Virus record (IMG/VR): IMGVR_UViG_3300018017_000011
Coordinates: 1 to 30,698 of that record
Origin: a virus
Direction: 5' to 3' (one strand)
DNA length: 30,698 nucleotides
In this document: positions 1 to 7,994 of the stretch, one piece after another
Numbering within the stretch: position 1 is the first letter of the stretch
Layout: every line of letters starts with the position of its first letter
The notes under the pieces: generated by a model
Told to the model about the DNA's origin: nothing
What the model saw: the letters and a program-made list of their open reading frames with translations, nothing else
Databases searched by the model: none
Translations under genes and position numbers: made by a program

Positions 1-2
1 GT

Positions 3-1550
3 GGCTATGCGAGCACGACCGCAGCGACAAACTTGGCGAATGGGGCGAACGCACAGTTGGAGCCTTACACCCACAGCTACACGGTTTCTTCCAGTTTGAC
101 GAAGGGCGGTTCGGGTCCCACTGGGGACAACATTGGCTATCTCGATCAGACTTACGAGGACCTCGCAACAGGGTTCCGCGTCACGATTGTCAACCCCTCC
201 GATCACGCTTCTTACGGTGTACCGAGCATCGCAGCGGGCTACAGCTTTACGCCGTTTGATACTCTCACCTTCACGGTAGCGGCTGATAGCGCCACAGGCG
301 CACATCCCGCCGTCCGTGCTTGTGGTACGTCAACCAACGGCGCTTTCGCTGAGCCAACGAACACGGCAGTGGCTAACAACCAGATCGCGATACAGGGTCT
401 CTACACCACGGTCACCTCGAATTTCGGTTCGACCTCTGGCGACACGGTTCTTGTCAGCACGTTCCGTGGAAGCGGCAACAACCCGAATATCGGTGAGTTC
501 TACTATGTCTCGTACACGACCGCGAAAACGGCGGCGGACTACGCGATCCATTTGTACACCGACCCGAAGGTTGCTTACGCAGTCTACGGTCCTCCAACCA
601 GTCTGAACAACCGCGTTTCCGTGGCTATCCAGTTGATGGCGGCGAACGGCGTGCAAACTTTCGGCGTCGTCCAAGTCCCAGTGGTCCCGGGCACCAATCA
701 GGGAACCTCGCAGGACTTCATGAACGCGATCCAATCCCTCACGGTCAATCTGCCGGGTCTCAACCAGAAGGCAAACATCATTTGCCCACTGAGCACTGAC
801 CCAGTTGTTCACCAGTTCTTGAGCCGCCAGTTGACGACTCAGGCGAACGTCCGTCAAAAAGGCGAGGCTATCGGTTTCGTCGGCTACGATCAGTTCTCGA
901 CGCCCTCAACGATGTCGGCCAACGCCGAATCGCTGTCGAACGCTCGTATGATCGCAATCGGCACCCCTGTCGCGGGTATCCTCATCACCAACCCGAGCAC
1001 GGGCGTGGCGGTGGAATACGCGGTAAGCGGCGAATTCATGGCAGCCGCCATGATGGGCTTGGAAGCAAACCCCTCGAACGACGTGGCGACTTCGCTCACG
1101 TTCCAGAATTTGGTCGGCTTCAGCCGTCTGCTCATCACCTACGACGATCCGACGATGGACAACATGGCTTCGAACGGTTTGACCTGCCTGTTGAACAACA
1201 ACGGCGCACTGCTCATTCGCCACTACAAGTCTACCGATCCGTCGAACCCGCTCACCAGTGAGCCGACGTGCACCACGATCACAGACTACGTGTCGCAGCA
1301 GTTCCGCGTCACCCTCAAGCAGTTCATCGGTCGCAAGCTGCTCGACTCGCTTGTCACCGACATTCAGGTGGTTTGCAATGCATTGCTGACATCCTTGGTC
1401 AACCAACAGATTATCGCTGGATACCAGAGCTTGTCGGTCGTGCAGGACCCAACCGACCCAACACAGGCCGATGTCACCGTCACATTCAAGCCGATCTTCA
1501 GCTTGCTGTATGTGAGCGTAGTGTTCACGGTGCAGACGCAGTTGAGCTAA
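3..1550 (+). CDS. Tail sheath protein, 5' end beyond the window
   Basis: The reading frame is already open at the left edge (first whole codon at base 3) and continues into a TTG at 33 with no convincing ribosome binding site, so the true start lies outside the window. At least 515 residues are present. The C-terminal third has the layout of myovirus sheath proteins: a stretch on opening the array (about residues 390-420 of the visible part, with LLIRHYKSTDP), a helix-rich part carrying QFIGRKLLDSLVTDI, then a beta strand ending TFKPIFSLLYVSVVFTV. In this family the C-terminal strands interlock neighbouring sheath subunits, and the sheath contracts around the inner tube to drive DNA injection. 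It is the first gene of the visible tail cluster, 19 bases ahead of the next gene. Family assignment is from sequence character only; the N-terminal domain was not recognised. Confidence 0.72.
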   Translation, partial: GYASTTAATNLANGANAQLEPYTHSYTVSSSLTKGGSGPTGDNIGYLDQTYEDLATGFRVTIVNPSDHASYGVPSIAAGYSFTPFDTLTFTVAADSATGAHPAVRACGTSTNGAFAEPTNTAVANNQIAIQGLYTTVTSNFGSTSGDTVLVSTFRGSGNNPNIGEFYYVSYTTAKTAADYAIHLYTDPKVAYAVYGPPTSLNNRVSVAIQLMAANGVQTFGVVQVPVVPGTNQGTSQDFMNAIQSLTVNLPGLNQKANIICPLSTDPVVHQFLSRQLTTQANVRQKGEAIGFVGYDQFSTPSTMSANAESLSNARMIAIGTPVAGILITNPSTGVAVEYAVSGEFMAAAMMGLEANPSNDVATSLTFQNLVGFSRLLITYDDPTMDNMASNGLTCLLNNNGALLIRHYKSTDPSNPLTSEPTCTTITDYVSQQFRVTLKQFIGRKLLDSLVTDIQVVCNALLTSLVNQQIIAGYQSLSVVQDPTDPTQADVTVTFKPIFSLLYVSVVFTVQTQLS

Positions 1551-1569
1551 CTTGAAACGGAGCTAAGGA

Positions 1570-2004
1570 ATGAAGGTATCACCACAGGTCACACAGGCAA
1601 ATGGCATCATTACCTTGAAGCTCTACGCTACGTTTGTCGGTGACCCAACTGATGCGAACGACAAGGCGCTTATCGCGGCTTTTGGCGATCCTACTGTTAA
1701 CATGGCTGGATCGTTTCAGGACCCGAACAACCTTGCGTTCACGTTTTTGTTCCCTGCTACCGATGTGATAGTGGGGATCACGACGCAGATGAGTTCGCAT
1801 CCTGTTCGTTTTATGTTGGCTTTGCCGAATGCACAGAATCCAAATCGGCCCGCTCCGATTCAGGGCGAGTTGGATTGCATCACAACGAACCCAAGTGAGG
1901 CGTGTGAGGCGTATTTCACCGTTATGTGTCAGCGCATTACGCAGGCGATGATGATACTCCGACAGAAGATGTTGGTGCCAACACTTACACCTGAAACGAT
2001 TTAA
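1570..2004 (+). CDS. Unidentified small virion-type protein after the sheath gene
   Basis: A 144-residue protein, not recognised. ATG is preceded by GGAG with 7-base spacing. The first two thirds are rich in beta-prone stretches (GIITLKLYATF, LAFTFLFPATDVIVGITT, HPVRFMLALP). The C-terminal third is helical (CEAYFTVMCQRITQAMMILRQKM). No signal peptide is visible, and the hydrophobic strands look like a beta sandwich rather than membrane spans. Its place between the sheath gene and a long Ala/Pro/Lys-rich gene, with gaps of 19 and 10 bases, indicates cotranscription with tail genes. A tail-terminator, baseplate or tail-completion role is possible but is only inferred from location. Confidence 0.6.
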   Translation: MKVSPQVTQANGIITLKLYATFVGDPTDANDKALIAAFGDPTVNMAGSFQDPNNLAFTFLFPATDVIVGITTQMSSHPVRFMLALPNAQNPNRPAPIQGELDCITTNPSEACEAYFTVMCQRITQAMMILRQKMLVPTLTPETI

Positions 2005-2014
2005 GAGGACCACG

Positions 2015-3490
2015 ATGAGCAAGTTGATGGAGCAACGCAAAGCAGCAAAGACAAAAAAGTCAACGATCATCCTGTCCCTTGAAACGGTACGGGATGCAAT
2101 CACCATCGGTAAGTCGCTGTTGCAGAAATACGAAGCCGAGGGCACTAACGATCCACAAGTGGAGCAAGCCGTCCAGCACTTGGAAGGGCTGCTTACTAGC
2201 CAGCCAGACCAGATGCAATCAGAGGGTGCAGTGAACGTCGAAGATTATTTCGACGATGCTATTTTGCCTGAGGTAGCACGTCAGGCTAAAAATGAGGTAG
2301 ACATGATCGCACAAAAGCGTCGGGAAGCACGTCCCGTACAAGCAGCAACGCAATCGACACAGCCCGTAGCCCAGCCCCAGAAGACCTCTGCCGTTGGCAA
2401 CGATCAGTTTGTGTCTGATCGCGACGAAAAAGGCAACCCTAAGGCCCCTGAAAAGGCTGAAGTTCCCCGTCTCGCCGCGAAGAAGAAAGAAGCGGTTCCC
2501 GTACCCGTTCCCGCCGCTCCCCCAGCCGCCGCCCCCAAACCTGCTGTTGGTGGTGGAGCATTCGACTCCCTCCTCGACAAACTGCCGTCCGATGTCCTCG
2601 CCAAGTGGGTCAAAGACTTGACTGGCAATGAAGCTTTCGAGCAGGACAAGGACGTACAGGCTGCCGTTGAGAGCTTGGCTGGAAAGCTTCAGGCTCGTCC
2701 AGTTGAGGCGGCTCCTGCCGCCCCCGGTGCCGCACCGATGGCTCAGGCCGCTTCTGCAAAGAAGGCGGAAGCATTCGGTGGTAAGCAAGCTCCTCCATTC
2801 GGCAAGAAAGACGAAAAGAAAGACGAGAAGAAGGATGACAAGAAGGCGTCCATCTCTGGTTTGAATTTCGTCGCAGCCGAGCAGGAAAAGGTTGCCGTCG
2901 CACCTCCGGGCAGCGAGAACGTTGTTCACGCCCTCAAAAAGGAAGACGTTGACAACCCATTCGCCGTGGCATGGTCGATGTACAACAAGGGCGACAAGAT
3001 GTCCGCTGTCAAGGCCGCAGCCGAGGTACTGTCAAAGATGGCAAGCGGTGCGGCTGGTGGGGCATGGTCAACCGATCAAGACAAGGGCAACATTACCGAA
3101 GATGGTGGACGTACACCAGAAGTCGGCGAAGCCCACAGCAAGATTGATGAAGCTCCCGCCCGTCTGGACCGTCCTGCAACGACGCTCCCGATCAAATTAG
3201 CTGGCGAGATGACGGCTCAAAAAGCTGTAAAGGAGGCGGAAAGGCTAGGCAAAGAGCTTAAACAAACCTACCTTGACGCCAAAGCGATCTGCACGGTGAA
3301 CGATAGCCGTCCAGTTCGTGAGTTCGTAGAAAGTATCTTCCGTGCAGGTTCCATGGCTGATGAGGCGGTCAAGACCCTCAACAAGCTGGTCATGCAGGAA
3401 GAGTCCGAGGAAGCGGCTGCAAAAATCCGTGAGAAGAGCAACAAGAAGTCTTCTTTCAAGGGTTTGGCGCTGGTAACTTCGGCAGAATAA
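2015..3490 (+). CDS. Unidentified Ala/Pro/Lys-rich virion-type protein, 491 aa
   Basis: Not recognised by family. ATG follows AGAGGA with good spacing. Residues 1-65 are helical (TVRDAITIGKSLLQKYEAEG, then PQVEQAVQHLEGLL). A second copy of a similar helix pair may lie near residues 185-225 (FDSLLDKLPSDVLAKWVKDL, then VQAAVESLAGKLQ). Between them are flexible linkers: a proline/alanine run (VPVPVPAAPPAAAPKP) and a lysine/aspartate run (KKDEKKDEKKDDKK, about residues 266-280). The C-terminus is again helical and charged. The linkers hold K-x-A type motifs (KKKEAVP, SAKKAEA, QEKVAVA) also seen in the other large proteins here. It lies in the tail operon, directly ahead of a GIY-YIG insert. A structural or internal virion protein is most likely; an assembly chaperone is an alternative. 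Confidence 0.6.
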   Translation: MSKLMEQRKAAKTKKSTIILSLETVRDAITIGKSLLQKYEAEGTNDPQVEQAVQHLEGLLTSQPDQMQSEGAVNVEDYFDDAILPEVARQAKNEVDMIAQKRREARPVQAATQSTQPVAQPQKTSAVGNDQFVSDRDEKGNPKAPEKAEVPRLAAKKKEAVPVPVPAAPPAAAPKPAVGGGAFDSLLDKLPSDVLAKWVKDLTGNEAFEQDKDVQAAVESLAGKLQARPVEAAPAAPGAAPMAQAASAKKAEAFGGKQAPPFGKKDEKKDEKKDDKKASISGLNFVAAEQEKVAVAPPGSENVVHALKKEDVDNPFAVAWSMYNKGDKMSAVKAAAEVLSKMASGAAGGAWSTDQDKGNITEDGGRTPEVGEAHSKIDEAPARLDRPATTLPIKLAGEMTAQKAVKEAERLGKELKQTYLDAKAICTVNDSRPVREFVESIFRAGSMADEAVKTLNKLVMQEESEEAAAKIREKSNKKSSFKGLALVTSAE

Positions 3491-3493
3491 GGT

Positions 3494-3597
3494 TCGGGGA
3501 ACGTAAAAACGCCGGGTCATCGTGCTTGGAATTTCACTGCCTTAGGGCCGTATCGTTACGTGCGATGAATTGGAACGAAGGTAGTCACGTTCCCCGA
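3494..3597 (+). other. Potential structured RNA: 11-bp stem closing an 82-base loop upstream of the GIY-YIG gene
   Basis: TCGGGGAACGT at 3494-3504 is the exact reverse complement of ACGTTCCCCGA at 3587-3597. Inside the loop are two smaller hairpins: GCC-TTAG-GGC near 3539-3548 and ATCG-TTACGTG-CGAT near 3552-3566. The segment lies between the stop of the 491-residue gene and the GIY-YIG start at 3639, which has no clear ribosome binding site. It could be a leader limiting endonuclease translation, an mRNA-end structure, or a remnant of a self-splicing element. No group I intron core was recognised. Confidence 0.45.
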
Positions 3598-3638
3598 GCA
3601 GTGATTTTAGTTTTCTGGATTTCGCAACTACTAATTGA

Positions 3639-4325
3639 ATGGGATTTTTTGATTGCGGTGTGTATCGTTGGTTGAACACGGTGAACGGCAAATCGTACAT
3701 CGGCAGTGCAGCAGACATGAAAGATCGGCGGAAGCGACACCTGTGGGAGTTTAGCGCAGGACGCCATGTCAACAGAAAACTGTCAAATGCCTTCAAGAAG
3801 TATGGTGAAAAAGCGTTTGAATTCGAGATTTTGGCTTACTGTCCTGAGGAAGATTTACTGTGGCAGGAACAAATAGCCATCGATGCTTTTGATGCATACC
3901 GAACTGGATATAACATGTGTCCAGTTGCAGGTAGGCCGATGGCGGGACGAAAACATTCGGACAAGACCAAACAGCTAATGTCGGGTCCCCGAGGAAAACA
4001 GTCTGCCGAGTGGGTGGAGAAAAGAACGGCACCTAAAAGAGGGAGGCCGTTAACGCCCGATCAGCTTAAAGCTCAGATGGTGGGATGGGAAACCAGAAAG
4101 AAAAATAACTGGCATCCTTCCGCTGACGCAAGAAAAATTCAGACCGAAGCTTTGATTCGCAGTAATAAAAGTGAATCAAAGAGAGAAACTTCGGCAGAGA
4201 GTATTCGGAAGTTGAACAAGTCTAGGACTCCCGAATTCGTAGCATGGTGTATAGCCAAGGCTACGGCAACACGGTTAGGCCGTGAGTTCAACCAATCTAG
4301 ACCCGCCGTAAGATATACGGCTTAG
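3639..4325 (+). CDS. GIY-YIG homing endonuclease (free-standing), insert 1
   Basis: A 228-residue protein with the GIY-YIG nuclease fold: GVY at residues 7-9, YIG at 20-22, then an arginine/lysine-rich helix (DRRKRH), a KYGEKAFEFEIL segment and the glutamate-bearing helix LLWQEQIAIDAF. Next comes a NUMOD3-like DNA-binding segment (GRKHSDKTKQLMSG, about residues 107-120) and a basic C-terminal tail. Such enzymes make a site-specific break in DNA lacking the gene, so that repair copies the gene in. The gene is visibly more AT-rich than its neighbours, in keeping with separate origin. It separates the 491-residue gene from the tail-tube-like gene; the latter keeps its own ribosome binding site (GGAGA) 11 bases after this gene ends. 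No good ribosome binding site precedes the ATG, and a stem-loop lies upstream. Confidence 0.88.
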   Translation: MGFFDCGVYRWLNTVNGKSYIGSAADMKDRRKRHLWEFSAGRHVNRKLSNAFKKYGEKAFEFEILAYCPEEDLLWQEQIAIDAFDAYRTGYNMCPVAGRPMAGRKHSDKTKQLMSGPRGKQSAEWVEKRTAPKRGRPLTPDQLKAQMVGWETRKKNNWHPSADARKIQTEALIRSNKSESKRETSAESIRKLNKSRTPEFVAWCIAKATATRLGREFNQSRPAVRYTA

Positions 4326-4335
4326 GAGAAACATC

Positions 4336-4968
4336 ATGTCAGAAGGCGGATATGTTTATCGGCAAGGAACCTCGCCGAATACCGAAACCGTTATCTCGTC
4401 TAGATTCAAGATTTTCACAGACGCGGTAGACGTAGGCAAGTTCGTAAAGTTGGGTGTAACCTCGTCCTTCACTTACTCAGAATCAAAGACTATCGATGCC
4501 GTTCGCGGCCTCGGTTACGGCGACCAGATCGCAGAACTCGTTCCGGGCGTGACTCAGCCGCTCAGCATCAGCATCACCCGTACTTGCCTGTATCTCGCGA
4601 ACCTTCAACAGGTCCTCGGCTACAAGGCTGGCGTGAGCGGTGCTGTTCGTTCGTTGAAGCATCACCGTTGGCCCTTCGATATCAAGCAGGAGATTGTGTT
4701 CTCCCAGCTTGCTACGGAAGACCCGGGTGCAACAACTCCCGAAGCTACGCTTGCTGACATCCCGAATGAGGGCGGTTTGAACAACCTCGGTAACCCGGGC
4801 TTGGTCGCTGTCGCAACCATTTACGAAGGGTGCTGGATGGAGTCTTATAACACGGCGTTCACGATTGATACCGCCGCTGTCACGGAAGATTGCACCATTA
4901 CCGTCACCGATATTTTTGACGTGATCGGGTCGGTCTACGGCGAGTTCCTTGACTCTGGTCTTAACTAG
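4336..4968 (+). CDS. Tail tube-like virion protein
   Basis: A 210-residue protein. ATG is preceded by GGAGA with proper spacing. It opens with a strand and loop region followed by VKLGVTSSFTYSESKTIDAVRGLGYGDQIAELVPGV (about residues 36-72), a pattern known from tail-tube or related inner-tail proteins of large myoviruses: a strand, then an acidic-basic 'relation to G-Y/F-GDQIAE-VPG' stretch, then a beta strand and TCLYLANLQQVLGYK. The C-terminus returns to beta strands (AVATIYEGCWMESYNTAF, then DCTITVTDIFDVIGSVYGEF). The tube is a stack of hexameric rings inside the sheath through which DNA passes. Location three genes after the sheath supports this. An alternative is a tail-associated structural homologue of the tube; no enzyme motif is seen. 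Confidence 0.62.
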   Translation: MSEGGYVYRQGTSPNTETVISSRFKIFTDAVDVGKFVKLGVTSSFTYSESKTIDAVRGLGYGDQIAELVPGVTQPLSISITRTCLYLANLQQVLGYKAGVSGAVRSLKHHRWPFDIKQEIVFSQLATEDPGATTPEATLADIPNEGGLNNLGNPGLVAVATIYEGCWMESYNTAFTIDTAAVTEDCTITVTDIFDVIGSVYGEFLDSGLN

Positions 4969-5043
4969 GGTGATGCTACGGGTCGTTCGTTGCTCTTCGC
5001 TGGCACCAGCACAGGTCCCGTCTCCGTATAATCTAACTAGGCC

Positions 5044-5065
5044 GAGGCGGATACTCATCCGCCTC
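5044..5065 (+). other. Perfect 9-bp hairpin between tail-tube-like gene and next gene
   Basis: GAGGCGGAT (5044-5052), loop ACTC, ATCCGCCTC (5057-5065). There is no T-run after it, so a simple intrinsic terminator is unlikely. It sits just ahead of GAAGG, the ribosome binding site of the gene at 5085. TATAAT occurs at 5027-5032, but no matching -35 box was found, so a promoter here is doubtful. RNA processing or 5'-end protection are possible roles. Confidence 0.5.
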
Positions 5066-5084
5066 ATCCTTCTGAAGGTAATGA

Positions 5085-7055
5085 ATGAAGCCTAGAAATC
5101 CACTCCTACAAAAACAAGCACTCGACGAAACGATGGTCATGTGGAATGACCCCGAGTATGCCGAGCATCAGCACCATTCTGATCCTGATTTCACCACTCA
5201 GAACGGCAAGGATTACGCGGGGCGTAACTCCACCGAAGTCGAGGGCGGTGCGCTTCAAGACGGTATTCCCGCCGATCTCCTATCGGTTGAGTTAGGCAAG
5301 TCCGCAGACAAGGTACCAACCGAACCCGACCCCGAAACGGCGACGTTCTTCAAAGAGAGCGAGCCAAGTTCACCATTTTCCACCGCTGAAGAAGAGATTA
5401 ACGGCATCGTCAATAGTCGGGGGTTTCAATATGGAGCCCGTGTCGATGATGGGACTACGCTGTGGGTTAGGGGGAAGGGTGAACGGCTTTCTTTCAACCC
5501 CAAGGATGGGATGGTCACGTACTCTAAGGATGGTAAGGCGGTAATGGCGTGTCCCATTGACCAACTCACTGTGAATCTCGGCAGGATGGCCAAGTCCGCC
5601 GCTCGTGCTTTTCAGGCCGCCATTCGCCCGTCGCCGACCAAGGTGTTTGAAGATAAAGTCGATCAAGCTATTGGGAAACAGCCCATCGCACCAACAGAAC
5701 CTTCCGACGATGAAGTGATGAAAGCCCAGAAGACTCTCGAAAACGCTGGCGTGGGCGATCAGATTGGCGTCAACGCTGCGGGCGTGCCGACTAAGAGCAT
5801 TAACCCCACGGGCGATACGCTTACTCATACCGATGACTACAAAAATTGCGCGGAATGTGGTGAACAGTTTCAAGTTGATCCTCGCTGGGGCGGAGATTAT
5901 TGCTCAGCTTGTCGTCGCAAAATGCGGGAAGGCTCTGCGGAAGAAAGTCCTCAGCTTGAAGTGCTCGGCACCAAGATGAGCGGCTACGCTGGAGGCGGCC
6001 CGTTCACCTGCATGAACTGTGTGCACCGCACTCCGCACTCGAAGAACGCGGAGGGTAAGGAAGTGGATTCATGCAAGCACCCGAAGGTGATGGCGGACCC
6101 CGAGCTTGCGGATCGCCTGCTTCCTGACGGAACAATCGAAGTGGACTACGATGATTGCTGCACGTATGTGAGGCCACCTGAAAAGGGAGAAGAGAAAGAG
6201 GCGGCTGTCACCAAGACCTACGGTACGGGCACCCCTCCGGGTGGCACGCCTAACGATCCGAGCGTCGATGTTGAAGAAGAAGAGGGGGATAAAACCGCGA
6301 GTGCGAAAACAGCGGAGATCGGCATCCATGAGACGCCGAGATTTCTTCCTCCACGTGACGATATCCGTAGACACCTCGATACGCAGGTGCAGGATGAAGT
6401 GATGGAAGGCGTAATGGATGAGGACAAAACCGCCGATGCAGTTGAAGGTGAAGTCGTACCTCGTCGAGAAGGAAACTTCAAGCTGTACGCATTCCCGCCC
6501 GATACCCCGCTAGGTCAATATGGGGAAATTAAGCGCCCAGCCCCGAAGCACGAAGTTTGGTATGTGGGCGATAGAATCAAGGCCCTCCCAATCGTGCAGG
6601 AGAACTGGGGGCCAATAACTCACGAACAAGAAAACCAACTGCTGGATCGCGGGTATCTTGATCTACCAGATGTCAAGCTTCGTGTGACCTGCGTGGATTA
6701 CACCAAGCCCACCATTCTACCAAAGAAAAAGCTTCAAGCCTCGGAGGAGAACGAATACTACTTGGATAAAGTCCGAGACATGAAGGACGAAGCCAAGCAA
6801 GTTTTCATGGTGGATGAGACCATGTTGCAAGAAGCTCAGGACGCGGGTATGACCATGGAAGACCTCTGGAAGGAAGTCGGTGAAGATTTCATCCAGAACT
6901 ATTACGAATCCGCCTACTCGAAGTGGGCATCGATTGAGGTTGAAGAGGGGTTTAAGTGCCCTAACTGCAAGAGCACTAAGGGGAAAGCGGTGAAGGATGG
7001 CGTGGACGACGACCAAGGTCTACGGGAGTGCCTCGCCTGTAGGTGTTTTTACTAA
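5085..7055 (+). CDS. Cys-rich multi-zinc-finger virion-type protein, 656 aa
   Basis: Function not recognised. The start at 5085 is 6 bases after GAAGG; an ATG at 5081 leads to a stop within five codons and is rejected. Residues 1-220 have acidic, disordered and small beta segments (FQYGARVDDGTTLWVRGKG, then MVTYSKDGKAVMACPIDQL). Three Cys clusters look zinc-binding: CAECGEQ...DYCSAC (about 255-276), CMNC...SCKHPK then DDCCTYV (about 309-357), and CPNC...CLACRC at the extreme C-terminus (about 631-655). Acidic linkers between them carry K-x-A motifs (EEKEAAV, GDKTASAKTAE, EDKTADA). The C-terminal half includes a compact alpha/beta segment (HEVWYVGDRIKAL to LRVTCVDYTKP) and helices. It lies between tail-tube-like and head-protease genes, so a head or neck component is inferred. 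Confidence 0.6.
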   Translation: MKPRNPLLQKQALDETMVMWNDPEYAEHQHHSDPDFTTQNGKDYAGRNSTEVEGGALQDGIPADLLSVELGKSADKVPTEPDPETATFFKESEPSSPFSTAEEEINGIVNSRGFQYGARVDDGTTLWVRGKGERLSFNPKDGMVTYSKDGKAVMACPIDQLTVNLGRMAKSAARAFQAAIRPSPTKVFEDKVDQAIGKQPIAPTEPSDDEVMKAQKTLENAGVGDQIGVNAAGVPTKSINPTGDTLTHTDDYKNCAECGEQFQVDPRWGGDYCSACRRKMREGSAEESPQLEVLGTKMSGYAGGGPFTCMNCVHRTPHSKNAEGKEVDSCKHPKVMADPELADRLLPDGTIEVDYDDCCTYVRPPEKGEEKEAAVTKTYGTGTPPGGTPNDPSVDVEEEEGDKTASAKTAEIGIHETPRFLPPRDDIRRHLDTQVQDEVMEGVMDEDKTADAVEGEVVPRREGNFKLYAFPPDTPLGQYGEIKRPAPKHEVWYVGDRIKALPIVQENWGPITHEQENQLLDRGYLDLPDVKLRVTCVDYTKPTILPKKKLQASEENEYYLDKVRDMKDEAKQVFMVDETMLQEAQDAGMTMEDLWKEVGEDFIQNYYESAYSKWASIEVEEGFKCPNCKSTKGKAVKDGVDDDQGLRECLACRCFY

Positions 7056-7082
7056 CTACCGCCTTCATAAATAGGGAACTCT

Positions 7083-7994
7083 ATGCCATTCACGAAGATA
7101 GCCAATGCCGCCTTGCAGGAACCTGTCATCACACCTGATGATTGGGTAAAGTTGCATGGAAAGCACGTGTTTGGGCACAAGTCTGCCTCAGGCGGAGTCG
7201 CATCAGCGATGGCACGCTTCAAGACGGCAGCGGATACATCAAAGTATTTGCTTAGCCATTGCACCATCATGGCCTCGGTGATGACCGAAGCTGATCCATA
7301 CGATTATCTCATCAAGCCAGAGTGTTCACACCTCGTCAACAACAACGATGATGCATGGACGAATGAGGTGTTGAAGCTGTCCCATAGTTCGTTCGTTGGG
7401 GCTTTTAATTTCGTGGAGCACTTCCAGAATTCGAAGTACGCGAAGGGGCACATCCTCGACGCGATCCTCCGTAAGATCAAATTGAGCGGCGATGGCTCCG
7501 TGTGGGTTTACTTTTGCGACATCCTCGTCGCCACGGACCTCGGGCACGAGAAGCTGATTAACGACATCCGCAGCGAGAAGGTCAAGTATCTGAGCATGGG
7601 CTGCGTGACCGACCTCGTTATTTGCAGCTATTGTGGCGCTCGCGTCACCGACCAAAACACTTATTGCAACCACCTGTCATATCAGAAGGGCATGTTCCTT
7701 GCGGATGACGATGGTATTTCACGCCGCATAGCGGAACTTTGCGGCCACAAGACCATGCCGAACGGTGGGGTCAAATTTGTCGAGGCGAGCTGGGTTGCTA
7801 CCCCCGCATTTCCCGGGGCTGCAAAACGCAATACCGTGGCTGAGGAATGGGTTGGGCCGCGTACCAAATACACCAAATCATCGGATGAGTCAGGCAAGAT
7901 GGCAAAAATTGCCAGTGTAAATGATGAATTCGAAACCGTTGATTTAGGGGATGCTTTAATGAACGCGGACCTGCGTGGGAGGCTTTTACACTAA
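7083..7994 (+). CDS. Putative prohead (head maturation) protease with a Cys/His site
   Basis: A 303-residue protein. ATG follows AGGGAA with 6-base spacing. The middle has the pattern of phage serine head proteases: a strand then VGAFNFVEHF with H113 as candidate catalytic histidine, a variable segment (YFCDILVATDLGHEKLINDI), and VKYLSMGCVTD with S171 as candidate nucleophile. A third catalytic residue could not be fixed. Directly after comes a likely zinc site, CSYCGA (C181, C184) with CNHL about a dozen residues on, then AELCGHKTMPNGGVKF and ASWVATPAFPGA, a conserved-looking ending for this protease group. Such enzymes trim scaffold and capsid proteins before DNA packaging. Its stop shares one base with the ATG of the next gene (TAATG), the usual protease-scaffold-capsid gene order. 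It holds FKTAADT and AKIASVN, similar to the linker motif found in neighbours. Confidence 0.7.
   Translation: MPFTKIANAALQEPVITPDDWVKLHGKHVFGHKSASGGVASAMARFKTAADTSKYLLSHCTIMASVMTEADPYDYLIKPECSHLVNNNDDAWTNEVLKLSHSSFVGAFNFVEHFQNSKYAKGHILDAILRKIKLSGDGSVWVYFCDILVATDLGHEKLINDIRSEKVKYLSMGCVTDLVICSYCGARVTDQNTYCNHLSYQKGMFLADDDGISRRIAELCGHKTMPNGGVKFVEASWVATPAFPGAAKRNTVAEEWVGPRTKYTKSSDESGKMAKIASVNDEFETVDLGDALMNADLRGRLLH

Noticed and set aside
3491-4335. Group I intron carrying the GIY-YIG gene
   Set aside because: Flanking genes are whole, each with its own stop or start and ribosome binding site, and no group I core pairing could be recognised, so there is no split exon to join.
5020-5035. Sigma-70 promoter at TATAAT 5027-5032
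   Set aside because: No -35 box at suitable distance, no TG extension, and the surrounding genes are likely cotranscribed; not listed as a promoter.
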